Source: Lachnospiraceae bacterium (GTDB lineage Bacteria > Bacillota > Clostridia > Lachnospirales > Lachnospiraceae). Taken from it: a stretch of 34,831 nucleotides of DNA. The stretch is from positions 1-34,831 of the forward strand of contig JAQYAV010000023.1 in assembly GCA_029338675.1 (NCBI GenBank), read 5' to 3'. Shown here one piece after another: positions 7,256 to 15,852 of the stretch. The position numbers were made by a program, and so were the translations under genes. Each line of letters starts with the position of its first letter. Position 1 is the first letter of the stretch. The notes below the pieces were generated by a model. It worked only from the letters and a program-made list of their open reading frames with translations, had not been told where the DNA came from and did not search any database.

Positions 7256-8344
7256 CTAGTAATCTAATGACTCCATGTACTTCATATATTTTACTACCAT
7301 AAGTGCAATCTTAAATGTAATTGCATCCTCAAATACTCTAAGATCAAGTCCTGTGCTCTTCTCTAACTTGTCAAGTCTATACACAAGAGTGTTTCTGTGA
7401 ATGTAAAGCTGACGTGATGTCTCAGAAACATTAAGGCTATTCTCAAAGAACTTGTTAATTGTAGCAAGAGTCTCCTCATCGAAATCATCAGGTGATTTTC
7501 CATCAAAAATCTCTTTAATGAACATCTTGCAAAGTGGAATTGGAAGCTGGTAAATAAGACGACCAATACCAAGATTACTATATGCAATAATCTTTCTATC
7601 ATTATAGAAAATCTTTCCTACATCCAAAGCAAGCTTAGCTTCCTTGTATGAACGTGACACTTCCTTAATCTCGCTTACAATTGTTCCGTAAGCAACATTA
7701 ACAGAAGACATTGCTTCAGTGTTGAGCATATCAACAATAACCTTAGCAGTCTTGTTCATATCTTCATAATTCTCGCTAGGTTTAACTTCCTTAACAAGAA
7801 TAATATTCTTCTCATCAACAGCTGTAATGAAATCCTTAGTCTTGCTTGAGAATAAAGTTCTAACTGTCTCTAATGCATTAGTATCCTTCTCATTCTTAGT
7901 CTCTATGATAAATACAATTCTCTTCACATCAGTTTCAATGTGAAGCTTCTTAGCACGATTGTAGATATCTACTAGAAGTAAATTGTCAAGTAATAAGTTC
8001 TTAATAAAGTTATCCTTATCAAATCTTTCTTTATATGCTACTAAAAGACTCTGAATCTGGAATGACGCAACCTTACCAATCATATAAATATCTTCTGTTT
8101 CACCCTTTGCAAGAATTACATATTCCAAATCATTGTCATCATATACCTTAAAAAACTGGAAGCCCTGCATTACCTGGCTCTCGGCTGGTGATTCAGCAAA
8201 TGAAACTACTGCTTCTTCGTACTCGTCAGTATTTCTAATAGTAGAAGCTAAACACTTTCCACCTGTATCCATTACACACAAATCTGTACGAGTAATATTC
8301 TTGATGCCATCAATTGTATCCTGAAGAATTTGATTTGATATCAT
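7256..8344 (-). CDS. PucR/CdaR-family transcriptional regulator
   Basis: A predicted DNA-binding regulator of 362 residues. The N-terminal third resembles a sugar-diacid-recognition-like sensor domain (DLCVMDTGGKCLAST). The middle has a GGDEF-like/CdaR domain with the typical SYKEAKLALDVG stretch. The C-terminus is a PucR-type helix-turn-helix (about 300-350), with NVSETSRQLYIHRNTLVYRL followed by a leucine-rich helix. Its ligand cannot be told from sequence. It lies between a ugpC-type sugar ATPase gene and ftsE. The ATPase terminator stands upstream, so this gene has its own start of transcription and may be the first gene of the ftsEX operon. The ATG is preceded by AAGGGAG. The family call is firm; control of either neighbour is inference. 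Confidence 0.9.
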   Translation of the reverse strand: MISNQILQDTIDGIKNITRTDLCVMDTGGKCLASTIRNTDEYEEAVVSFAESPAESQVMQGFQFFKVYDDNDLEYVILAKGETEDIYMIGKVASFQIQSLLVAYKERFDKDNFIKNLLLDNLLLVDIYNRAKKLHIETDVKRIVFIIETKNEKDTNALETVRTLFSSKTKDFITAVDEKNIILVKEVKPSENYEDMNKTAKVIVDMLNTEAMSSVNVAYGTIVSEIKEVSRSYKEAKLALDVGKIFYNDRKIIAYSNLGIGRLIYQLPIPLCKMFIKEIFDGKSPDDFDEETLATINKFFENSLNVSETSRQLYIHRNTLVYRLDKLEKSTGLDLRVFEDAITFKIALMVVKYMKYMESLDY

Positions 8345-8424
8345 TTAACCACTCCCTTAATTATATTTTTTACTTAAGCACAAAATCATAGGTACATTTT
8401 ACATTATTTTTAAACAAAAAAAAA

Positions 8425-8454
8425 GGGAAAATAGAGATTTTCCTCTATTTTCCC
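8425..8454 (-). terminator. Intrinsic terminator of the ugpC-like gene
   Basis: A perfect 12-bp stem (8425-8436 with 8443-8454) with a six-base loop is followed on the minus strand by nine T residues. It lies about 50 bases past the stop codon. This is one of the strongest terminators in the window. Confidence 0.93.
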
Positions 8455-8507
8455 TATAAATTTCACAAAAATGTCACATTTATGTAACAATTTACGACAT
8501 TTTAGAA

Positions 8508-9620
8508 CTAAGAAGCAATAATCTGCTCTGTGCTCTTGTCGAAGATATGAATCTTGCTTAAGTCAAATGCAAACTGTACTGTATCGCCAGGTCTAGCTGT
8601 AGTACGAGCATTAACTCTTGCAGTAATATCAAACTGATCAATTGTGAAGTATAAGTAAACTTCAGCACCTAACATTTCGTAGATATTGATTCTTGCGTCA
8701 ATTACGCTCTCTGGTGAAGACTCGATGAATAACTGCTCATCATGGATATCCTCTGGACGAATACCAAGAACAACATCCTTATCAATATAATCGCCAGCGA
8801 TAAGCTTAGCAGCCTTCTCATCTGGAACCTTGATTGAGTGTGAACCAAACATAAGTAATACGTCTGATCCAGACTTAACTACCTTACAATCAATAAAGTT
8901 CATAGGTGGCATACCCATGAAACCAGCAACGAATAAGTTGCATGGATAATCGTAAAGGTTCTGTGGAGTATCTACCTGCTGGATGATACCATCCTTCATA
9001 ACTACGATTCTTGTACCAAGAGTCATGGCCTCTGTCTGGTCATGAGTAACGTAGATAATTGTTGTCTGAAGTCTCTGATGAAGCTTTGAAATCTCAACAC
9101 GCATCTGTACACGGAGCTTAGCGTCAAGGTTTGAAAGAGGCTCATCCATAAGGAATACCTTAGGCTCACGAACGATAGCACGACCCATAGCAACACGCTG
9201 TCTCTGTCCACCTGATAAAGCCTTTGGCTTTCTGTCAAGTAAGTGCTCAATATCAAGAATCTTAGCAGCCTCATGTACCTGCTTCTCAATCTTATCCTTA
9301 GGAACCTTTCTAAGTTTAAGACCGAATGCCATATTATCATAAACTGTCATATGTGGATACAAAGCATAGTTCTGGAATACCATTGCGATATCTCTATCCT
9401 TTGGCTCTACATCGTTAACAAGCTTGTCACCGATCCATAACTCACCGCTACTAATATCCTCAAGTCCAGCGATCATTCTAAGTGTAGTAGACTTACCACA
9501 TCCTGAAGGTCCAACGAAGATGATAAACTCCTTATCCTCTATATCTAAGTTGAAGTCCTTAACAGCGTTAAAACCATTAGGGTAAATCTTATAAATATTC
9601 TTAAGTGATAAACTAGCCAT
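8508..9620 (-). CDS. ugpC: Sugar ABC transporter ATP-binding protein (UgpC/MsmX type)
   Basis: ATPase of carbohydrate (CUT1) importers, 370 residues. Walker A is GPSGCGKST (37-45), signature LSGGQ (135-139), and Walker B VFLMDE (155-160), followed by the D-loop SNLDAKLR. After about residue 235 comes the C-terminal regulatory OB-fold domain (MalK/TOBE-like), with the typical VLGIRPEDI. In Firmicutes one such MsmX-type ATPase often serves several sugar importers whose operons lack their own ATPase. No permease or binding-protein gene lies next to it, and it stands alone behind a strong terminator, which suits that shared role. The ribosome site is AAGGAGG. Substrates cannot be inferred. No convincing promoter or catabolite-control site was identified upstream. 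Confidence 0.95.
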   Translation of the reverse strand: MASLSLKNIYKIYPNGFNAVKDFNLDIEDKEFIIFVGPSGCGKSTTLRMIAGLEDISSGELWIGDKLVNDVEPKDRDIAMVFQNYALYPHMTVYDNMAFGLKLRKVPKDKIEKQVHEAAKILDIEHLLDRKPKALSGGQRQRVAMGRAIVREPKVFLMDEPLSNLDAKLRVQMRVEISKLHQRLQTTIIYVTHDQTEAMTLGTRIVVMKDGIIQQVDTPQNLYDYPCNLFVAGFMGMPPMNFIDCKVVKSGSDVLLMFGSHSIKVPDEKAAKLIAGDYIDKDVVLGIRPEDIHDEQLFIESSPESVIDARINIYEMLGAEVYLYFTIDQFDITARVNARTTARPGDTVQFAFDLSKIHIFDKSTEQIIAS

Positions 9621-9807
9621 TTTTACAATTTCCTCCTTAAAAAGCTAAACACTAGTTGTTTAATGATGAACTGATTTTAACTCAATTCATTTTCAATTGC
9701 CATATTATTATTCAACAAAGAAAATTAAAAAATGTTGTCTAAAATGTATACGAAATATTTTTAAGCTTTTTTTTTGTCCAATTTAGCCAAAAAACCACCA
9801 GTGTCAA

Positions 9808-10662
9808 TCACCCAATATTTGTGAAACCTTCACCAAAAGCCTCCCTGATATCCCCTATAAAACATATTGCATTTTTATCAATTTGGGCTAATTTCTGTCT
9901 AATTTTAATCATTTCTCGACTTGAAACGACACATATTATCATTTTTTTAGTTTGACCGCTATATCCACCTTTTACTTGAATCACCGTAACCCCCCTAGAT
10001 ATTTCATTAATTATATATTCAGATATTGCTATTTCGTCATCAAGAATGATACACATTTGTGTTGCTTTCTTTGTCCCTTCTAGTATTCTAGAAGATACTC
10101 TTTCTATTATATATATAGCAATCACTGCATATATGCCCTTTTTTAAACCAAAGATTCCCGCTCCAATTACTACAATGATAGTATCAATAATAGCCATTAT
10201 CTGCGGTATTTCAATATGTTTTAGCTTCATATTAAGTAATACTGCCAAAAGATCCGAACCACCTGAAGAAGTGTAGGTCATTAATATTAGTCCAAGCCCT
10301 ATTCCCATAATTACACTTCCAAATGCTACGTCAACTATATAGTCTCCTGTTATTAAACAGTATTCTGGCAGAATTCCTAAAAGCACCGTAAGTACAATGG
10401 TTGCATATAATGTCCTGATGAAGCTTGCTTTGTCAAGCATATTGTATCCAATAACAAACAAAGGAAGGTTTGCCACACAGTTTGTTATCCACATAGGTAC
10501 GCCCAATGTTTTCTTTGCAATTATGGCTAAACCAGTCACCCCTCCAGTAACTATTCCCATTCTCTCAAAATACCATAAAGGTGCAATCGCCATTAGCACA
10601 GCGCCTAGTGTAATATATAAATATTTTGTTATGTTTTTGTTTGTATTAAAAAAACTCTTCAT
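9808..10662 (-). CDS. YitT family membrane protein
   Basis: An integral membrane protein of 284 residues with about five to six hydrophobic segments, including GIVTGGVTGLAIIAKKTLG early on and the conserved TSSGGSDLLAVLL in the middle. After about residue 200 a soluble DUF2179-like domain follows (GVTVIQVKGGYSGQTKKMI). This is the standard YitT architecture; the function of the family is not established. The start is unusual: the ATG at 10662 lies inside a perfect 14-bp hairpin that also looks like the terminator of the upstream gene, and no ribosome site is visible before it. A later start would cut the first membrane segment, so this ATG is still the best choice. Confidence 0.9.
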   Translation of the reverse strand: MKSFFNTNKNITKYLYITLGAVLMAIAPLWYFERMGIVTGGVTGLAIIAKKTLGVPMWITNCVANLPLFVIGYNMLDKASFIRTLYATIVLTVLLGILPEYCLITGDYIVDVAFGSVIMGIGLGLILMTYTSSGGSDLLAVLLNMKLKHIEIPQIMAIIDTIIVVIGAGIFGLKKGIYAVIAIYIIERVSSRILEGTKKATQMCIILDDEIAISEYIINEISRGVTVIQVKGGYSGQTKKMIICVVSSREMIKIRQKLAQIDKNAICFIGDIREAFGEGFTNIG

Positions 10663-10684
10663 ATATTTATTATGAAGAGTTTTT
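10650..10684 (-). terminator. Hairpin overlapping the yitT start codon; terminator-like
   Basis: A perfect 14-bp inverted repeat (10650-10663 with 10671-10684) has a seven-base loop. On the minus strand it begins eight bases after the stop of the LytR_C gene and is followed by a T run. Its second arm contains the ATG of the YitT gene, and the T run encodes Phe codons. It may act both as terminator and as a block on translation. Confidence 0.7.
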
Positions 10685-10691
10685 GATTATA

Positions 10692-11315
10692 TTATTCTTC
10701 GCTTTCTTCCTCGTCTGAATCATATGATTCATCTGAATCGCCTGAGTCATCTGAATCCACACTCTGTCCGTCATCATCTGCACTACCAATAATAATTACT
10801 ATATCATATCCATCTGTTGATTCAGAAACATTTTCTGTTACAGTTCCTACTTCATAAGAAGCATTCTTGAAGCACTGTATCAATTCCTTGCCAAGCCCTT
10901 CCTTTGTTGATACGATTTTGGTATTCTCAATAGTTTCTGCATAATCAGATGCATCCACCTGACCATATCCCATTTCGCTAATCTTGTCGCTCCATCTGCC
11001 TGCTAAACCAGAGATATCTGTACTATTAAGAACAAGGATTTTCAATTCTGATTTATCAACACTTGAGTCATCTGTCTCATCCTCCTTATATGGTGCAGCA
11101 GTTGTTTCGTTAGTAATCAAATGGTCCTTCTCTTCCTGCTCTGTCAACACATTTTCTCCAACTGTGGTTGATGGTTTATTCTTTGTACCCTTGTCACCTT
11201 TAACAATCTTTGTAGCTATTACGATTCCAAATAATACTATTACGATGCCTAATATTACTACAATAGCTTTCAAAAACATCGAAAAGAAAATACCTGCTGC
11301 GCTTTCCTTCTTCAT
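10692..11315 (-). CDS. Membrane-anchored LytR_C domain protein with acidic tail
   Basis: A protein of 207 residues. A short basic N-terminus precedes one membrane segment (about 12-36, FLKAIVVILGIVIVLFGIVI), so the rest should be outside the cell. A Thr/Glu-rich linker leads to a LytR_C-like domain (about 90-178, starting LKILVLNSTDISGLAGRWSD). This domain usually ends LytR-CpsA-Psr wall-polymer ligases, but the catalytic LCP domain is absent here. The last 30 residues are almost all Asp, Ser and Glu, resembling SD repeats. The ribosome site is GGAGG. It stands divergent to the FabG-like gene. A wall-associated accessory role is plausible, but no enzyme activity can be assigned. Confidence 0.8.
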   Translation of the reverse strand: MKKESAAGIFFSMFLKAIVVILGIVIVLFGIVIATKIVKGDKGTKNKPSTTVGENVLTEQEEKDHLITNETTAAPYKEDETDDSSVDKSELKILVLNSTDISGLAGRWSDKISEMGYGQVDASDYAETIENTKIVSTKEGLGKELIQCFKNASYEVGTVTENVSESTDGYDIVIIIGSADDDGQSVDSDDSGDSDESYDSDEEESEE

Positions 11316-11407
11316 ATCTCATATCCTCCATATTCAAGATAAATAATTTATATTGTACAACCTATGTTAATTTCTAATTACGTATTTTGTAAGTATAGCA
11401 AAAAGAT

Positions 11408-11436
11408 TTGTATTTTTCAACACTTTATAGGATAAT
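11408..11436 (+). promoter_or_regulatory. Possible promoter of the FabG-like gene
   Basis: TTGTAT (11408-11413), 17 bases, then GATAAT (11431-11436), about 90 bases before the start codon in the divergent gap 11316-11526. The -10 is good but the -35 only partial. A further TATTAT lies ten bases on, so the exact start is uncertain. Confidence 0.35.
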
Positions 11437-11526
11437 GATATTATAGCTTTATGTAGAATGATGATATAAATACATTATAAATTTATTCTATACTAATTAA
11501 CCTAATTAAATCTAAAGGAGTTTCTT

Positions 11527-12249
11527 ATGAAATCAGCAATCATTACTGGTGCTTCACGAGGCATCGGGCGACAAATCGCCATAGAATTATCTAGCGAATA
11601 CGATTACCTTGCGATATGTTGTAAATCCTCAAAAGACCAGTTAAATACGTTATATAATGAAATAAAATCAAACTGTGCAGTAAAAGCCTTCATTGGAGAT
11701 GTTGCAGATTACGACTTTGTTAAGGATATGGTTAACACTGTCATTACTGACGTTGGTTCAATTCACACATTAATCAACAATGCAGGAATTTCTGTTACAG
11801 GGGTATTCTCCGATACTACACCTTCAATGTGGCAAAACATACTTAACACAAATTTATCATCTATATATAATACATGTCATTCAGCAACACCTAATATGAT
11901 TCATAACAAGGATGGGCGAATAATTAATATTTCTTCAGTTTGGGGGTTAGTAGGTGCATCCTGTGAAGTCGCATATTCTGCTACTAAAGGTGCCATTAAC
12001 AGCTTTACCAAGGCCCTTGCTAAAGAGCTTGCTCCTAGTAATATTTCCGTAAATGCAATTGCTTTTGGTGCAATTGACACTGAGATGAATAACCATCTCA
12101 ACGAAGAAGAAAAGCAGCTTCTATGTGACGAGATTCCATTTGGCAGAATGGCTTCTGCAAAAGAAGCTGCCATGTGCGTTTCTAAGCTGCTTGCAATGCC
12201 ATCATATTTTACAGGTGAGGTTGTAAAGTTTGACGGTGCCTGGATATAG
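11527..12249 (+). CDS. Short-chain dehydrogenase/reductase, FabG-like
   Basis: A classical SDR of 240 residues. The NAD(P)-binding motif TGASRGIG (7-14) opens the Rossmann fold. NNAG is at 84-87, and the catalytic residues are Ser137 in NISS, Tyr150 and Lys154 in YSATK. The closest family by pattern is FabG (3-oxoacyl-ACP reductase), including the C-terminal YFTGEVVKFDG-type ending. It is not in a fatty-acid gene cluster, so it may be a paralogue with another substrate. It is the only intact plus-strand gene seen in the window, with AAAGGAG before its ATG and a shared two-way terminator after it. It seems to form a single-gene unit. Confidence 0.88.
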   Translation: MKSAIITGASRGIGRQIAIELSSEYDYLAICCKSSKDQLNTLYNEIKSNCAVKAFIGDVADYDFVKDMVNTVITDVGSIHTLINNAGISVTGVFSDTTPSMWQNILNTNLSSIYNTCHSATPNMIHNKDGRIINISSVWGLVGASCEVAYSATKGAINSFTKALAKELAPSNISVNAIAFGAIDTEMNNHLNEEEKQLLCDEIPFGRMASAKEAAMCVSKLLAMPSYFTGEVVKFDGAWI

Positions 12250-12259
12250 GATTCATATA

Positions 12260-12312
12260 AAAAAGACGAACTATTATTCAAACAATTCTGTTTGTTAATA
12301 ATTCGTCTTTTT
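12260..12312. terminator. Bidirectional terminator between converging genes
   Basis: A long interrupted stem with an outer perfect arm (AAAAGACGAA with its complement at 12302-12311) and an inner arm around ACAA/TTGT. It has A-rich left and T-rich right flanks, so it can stop transcription from the FabG-like gene (plus) and from the ABC permease gene (minus). Confidence 0.88.
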
Positions 12313-12328
12313 ATATATTTATATTATT

Positions 12329-13576
12329 TTAGTTGTCATTTTTCTTAATAAGCTTAAGAGCATTCTTAATATTAATTGGGTTACCATATCTAAGAGTAGA
12401 AGCCCTAAAGATTCTAGCACCAATAAAGCCCATTAATATAACAGATGCATAAAGAATTACTGCTGATATAACTATCTCCCACATCGCAACCTTACCCATT
12501 GCAACTCTTGCAAACATTGCACTATAAGAACTAAATGGAACGAAAGATAATATCTTTAATATAATACCGTCTGCCTTAGTCATTGACGCCAAAGTTCCCA
12601 TAAATACTGCAACAACTATCATCTGTAATGAACCTATTGATTTGTTCAAATCTTCAATTTTAGAAACTAATGCTCCAAATGCTCCATATGCAAGCATATA
12701 GAATACAAAACCACCTATTCCAAATACTACAAATGCAATTAATACCTCAGATGGAATATCAAGCACTGCAGATATCATTTCTGGCCAATACTCTTTGTTT
12801 AGATTGTACGAACCAAGTGCACTTGCAAGTATGACTCCAATCTGACCAACTGCCGCTACAACACTTGCTAAAACCTTACCAAATAATAACGCAACAGACG
12901 ATGTGCTTGTAATAATTATCTCAATACTTCTGTTACTCTTTTCGTTAGTAACACTTGATGCAGTCTGAACACCATATAAGATGAACATCATATAAACCAC
13001 CATAACAAGTATGTAACAATACCAATATCCACTAGCACTATCTTTTCCAAGAATTTCTGTACTAGATGAAATATTTGGGTAATTTACCTGCATAAATTCT
13101 GTGTAATCAAGATTGTTTTTAGCACAGTACTCCTTACGAACAAGCAGATTCATATACTCTACAAAATTCGCTTCTCCAGAATCTGTAATAGACCTGTTAT
13201 ATATATAATACGAAAATTCTGTAGATGACTTTACTTCATATCCACATTCAACAGCTTCTGTTTCAACCTTTTTCTTTAAGTCATCCAAGCTATCACAATA
13301 AACAATCTTACGATTTCCAAAGAACTCTTTTAAGTCTTCTTCAGCTGTAATCTTGTTAACATCATATATAGCTATTTTTTTAACATCTTCTTCCGTCTCG
13401 ACTTCCTTCTCCATGCCAGACTTACTTTTACTATCTCCAAATACCTCTTTCTTGATACGTGGTGCAAACATTACTATAGAAACTAAAATTGCAATTAATA
13501 ATGTAGGAACAATGAATCCTTTGCTTTTTATGTAATTATCTAATTCAAATTTAAAAATTGTAAAAAAGTTTTTCAT
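12329..13576 (-). CDS. ABC-2 type transporter permease (NatB-like)
   Basis: Membrane subunit of an ABC exporter, 415 residues. An N-terminal membrane segment (about 20-40) is followed by a large external domain (about 45-185, charged, with EKEVETEEDVKK). About five further segments run through to residue 395, including the family stretch NEKSNRSIEIIITSTSS after the second segment. The layout matches ABC2_membrane_3/NatB proteins, which pair with NatA-type ATPases. The ATPase gene lies 53 bases upstream. NatAB of B. subtilis exports sodium ions, but other members move antibiotics or lipids, so the substrate is open. The ribosome site GAGGGG precedes the ATG. Confidence 0.9.
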   Translation of the reverse strand: MKNFFTIFKFELDNYIKSKGFIVPTLLIAILVSIVMFAPRIKKEVFGDSKSKSGMEKEVETEEDVKKIAIYDVNKITAEEDLKEFFGNRKIVYCDSLDDLKKKVETEAVECGYEVKSSTEFSYYIYNRSITDSGEANFVEYMNLLVRKEYCAKNNLDYTEFMQVNYPNISSSTEILGKDSASGYWYCYILVMVVYMMFILYGVQTASSVTNEKSNRSIEIIITSTSSVALLFGKVLASVVAAVGQIGVILASALGSYNLNKEYWPEMISAVLDIPSEVLIAFVVFGIGGFVFYMLAYGAFGALVSKIEDLNKSIGSLQMIVVAVFMGTLASMTKADGIILKILSFVPFSSYSAMFARVAMGKVAMWEIVISAVILYASVILMGFIGARIFRASTLRYGNPINIKNALKLIKKNDN

Positions 13577-13629
13577 ATTATATTTTCCCCTCTCTGTATT
13601 TTGTCTACATATATAATATTCACAGTTAA

Positions 13630-14613
13630 TTATTTTCTGAATAAACCTTTTTTCTTCTTGTCAGTTTCTTCTTCCTTTTCTTCCGCAGGTACTATTGCTT
13701 CTTCCTCACCTACTTTTGATACGAAGATGTCATTAAGGGATGGTTCATAAGCACCATATGTATTAAGCTCGATACCTTTTTCTTTCATAGCCTCTAGCAA
13801 TGTCCACTGGTCTACGCCTTCATTAATATCTACTATCACATACTTCTTATCAACATTTAACACCTTCAGCATATCTGCAAACTCCTTGTTGAATTTGTCT
13901 GCCAACTTACTTAATGAATAATTTGTTGAATTAACTATCTTTCTTCCTCTACCATATTCAACCTTAATGTCATTAAGATTACCTGATAAAGCAACTTCTC
14001 CATGATTAATAATAACAATGTCCTCACAGAATTCTTCTACATAGCTCATCTGATGACTTGAGAAAATTACGATCTTTCCATCTGCAATAAGCTCATTAAT
14101 TACATCCTTAAGTATCTGAGCGTTAACTGGATCAAGTCCGCTAAAAGGTTCATCTAATATAACGATATCTGGCTCACCAACAAGTGTTGCTGCAAGCTGA
14201 ACCTTCTGTTGGTTACCCTTTGATAAAGTGTCAAGCTTTCTATCTGCATATTCCAAAACATGAAGCTTCTCAAGCCACTTTTTTGTGCTTTCAGCAGCCT
14301 GCTTCTTGTTCATACCTCTAAGCTCTGCCAGATAAATCATCTGTGTCTTAATTAATCGCTTTGGGTATAACCCTCTTTCTTCTGGCAAATATCCTACCAT
14401 ACTTCCATCAACAATGAATTTCTTACCATCAAGTAATACCTCACCTGAATTAGCACGAAATACATCCATAATTATTCTCATTGTTGTTGTTTTACCTGCA
14501 CCATTTCGTCCAAGTAAACCAAGTGCCCTACCACTCTCTACTGAAAAATTAATTCCATGAAGAATTTCTTTTTCAACAAAGCTCTTTTTAATATCTTTAA
14601 GTTCTAATTTCAT
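13630..14613 (-). CDS. ABC transporter ATP-binding protein (NatA-like)
   Basis: ATPase partner of the downstream permease, 327 residues from the ATG at 14613. The frame extends 15 codons further upstream, but that part runs over the ribosome site AAAGGAAAA. Walker A is GRNGAGKTT (35-43), signature LSKGNQQK (130-137), and Walker B IVILDEP with Asp154 and Glu155. The usual Q-loop is replaced by the LPEERGLYPK form common in NatA-type exporters. A C-terminal DUF4162-like domain follows, then a Lys/Glu-rich tail (about 300-327). It starts 56 bases after trxB with no terminator between, so the three genes trxB, ATPase and permease look cotranscribed. Confidence 0.93.
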   Translation of the reverse strand: MKLELKDIKKSFVEKEILHGINFSVESGRALGLLGRNGAGKTTTMRIIMDVFRANSGEVLLDGKKFIVDGSMVGYLPEERGLYPKRLIKTQMIYLAELRGMNKKQAAESTKKWLEKLHVLEYADRKLDTLSKGNQQKVQLAATLVGEPDIVILDEPFSGLDPVNAQILKDVINELIADGKIVIFSSHQMSYVEEFCEDIVIINHGEVALSGNLNDIKVEYGRGRKIVNSTNYSLSKLADKFNKEFADMLKVLNVDKKYVIVDINEGVDQWTLLEAMKEKGIELNTYGAYEPSLNDIFVSKVGEEEAIVPAEEKEEETDKKKKGLFRK

Positions 14614-14669
14614 ATATTTTTTCCTTTCTTTTTCTTTATAACATTTTTCATACAACAATTGACACTACC

Positions 14670-15605
14670 CTATTCTTCTGTAACCTGTACCATGTATAAT
14701 TTATCATCTTCTTCTAATGAATATACTGCGTTTGCTCCATCTGCTACTGCTGTAACAAGTTGTCTTAATCTCTTTGTTCTAACATCCCCTGCTACGTATA
14801 TTCCCTTTACATCAGTTCGACAATCTTCACTAGCAATTATATATCCATTATCATCTATAGAAACAACACCCTTAAGAAAATCTGTAACAGGCTCCATGCC
14901 AATTGCAATAAAGATACCATTTATATCTATCTCTTTGCCTTCGCCGTTAATTGTATGCTTTAGATACGCCTTTTCGACCTTAAACTTACCCTCTATTCTT
15001 TCAACAGTATAATTAGGTAAAAACGTAATATTATCTCTGGCAAATACAGCCTCCTGAACCGACTTAGCCGCTCTTAAAGCTTCCCTTCTGTTAATTAAAT
15101 AAACCTTACTACATATATTTGATAAATATAACGCATCCTCTAAGGCTACATCTCCGCCTCCAATAACTGCAACATCCTTGCCTTTGAAAAATGCTCCATC
15201 ACAGGTTGCACAATACGATACTCCTGAACCAGTTAGCTTCTCTTCGTTTTCGGCTCCTATCTTCTTATGTATTGCCCCTGTTGCAATTATTACATTTTTC
15301 GTTTCAATCACTTCACCGTTAGAAAGCTCAACCTTTATTTTGTCCTTTAATGCATCTATCTTGCTAACATTTCCCTCTAAGAAACAAGCACCAAGTTCTG
15401 TTGCATGTTCTTTATATTTTGTTGCTAAATCAAATCCGCTTATCCCCTTCATCCCAAGGTAATTGTCAACTTCCTTTGTATTAACAATCTGTCCACCTGA
15501 GAAAGGTTCCTTCTCTATTACAACTACATCTAAGGCTGCACGCTTAGCATATACTGCAGCTGATAATCCTGCTGGCCCACTTCCAATTATTACAACATCT
15601 CTCAT
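14670..15605 (-). CDS. trxB: Thioredoxin-disulfide reductase
   Basis: FAD-dependent reductase passing electrons from NADPH to thioredoxin; 311 residues, normal for the low-molecular-weight type. The FAD motif GSGPAG is at 8-13, the redox pair Cys132/Cys135 in CATC, and the NADPH motif GGGDVALEDA from 149. The C-terminal FAD motif is IYVAGDVR. It is the first gene of a probable operon with the NatAB-like exporter. A near-consensus promoter lies about 110 bases upstream and GAAGGA precedes the ATG. A link between thiol redox balance and the exporter is possible but only suggested by position. Confidence 0.95.
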   Translation of the reverse strand: MRDVVIIGSGPAGLSAAVYAKRAALDVVVIEKEPFSGGQIVNTKEVDNYLGMKGISGFDLATKYKEHATELGACFLEGNVSKIDALKDKIKVELSNGEVIETKNVIIATGAIHKKIGAENEEKLTGSGVSYCATCDGAFFKGKDVAVIGGGDVALEDALYLSNICSKVYLINRREALRAAKSVQEAVFARDNITFLPNYTVERIEGKFKVEKAYLKHTINGEGKEIDINGIFIAIGMEPVTDFLKGVVSIDDNGYIIASEDCRTDVKGIYVAGDVRTKRLRQLVTAVADGANAVYSLEEDDKLYMVQVTEE

Positions 15606-15717
15606 GCGATTCCTTCTTTCACTTCACATATTAAAAGATAAATTATCTATATCAAAGTAATATAATTCATCTATGTAAAAAAACAATAATTATGCGTTTT
15701 TGACTTTTTATATGTTG

Positions 15718-15746
15718 TATATACACTCATATCAGTAGTAAGTCAA
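15718..15746 (-). promoter_or_regulatory. Promoter of trxB
   Basis: On the minus strand, TTGACT (15741-15746), a 17-base spacer and TATATA (15718-15723). It lies between the terminator of the small orphan ORF and trxB, leaving a leader of about 105 bases. A weaker possible second promoter (TTGATA with TAATAT) lies nearer the gene. Confidence 0.65.
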
Positions 15747-15802
15747 GAAAAAAATATTTTTCTGAACTGAATTAGATTATATATTATTTTGCAAAACAAA
15801 AA

Positions 15803-15839
15803 TAGTTGCTTCTATGCACAATACTACATAAAGCAACTA
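15803..15839 (-). terminator. Intrinsic terminator after the small orphan ORF
   Basis: TAGTTGCTT (15803-15811) pairs with 15831-15839, extended by four more pairs after a one-base bulge. The minus transcript continues with TTTTTGTTTT. It starts 13 bases past the ORF's stop codon. Confidence 0.85.
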
Positions 15840-15852
15840 CTTATTTGTTATT

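Noticed and set aside
9621-9807. Terminator or catabolite-control site between yitT and the ugpC-like gene
   Set aside because: There is an A/T run but no convincing stem, and no good match to a cre operator or a full promoter.
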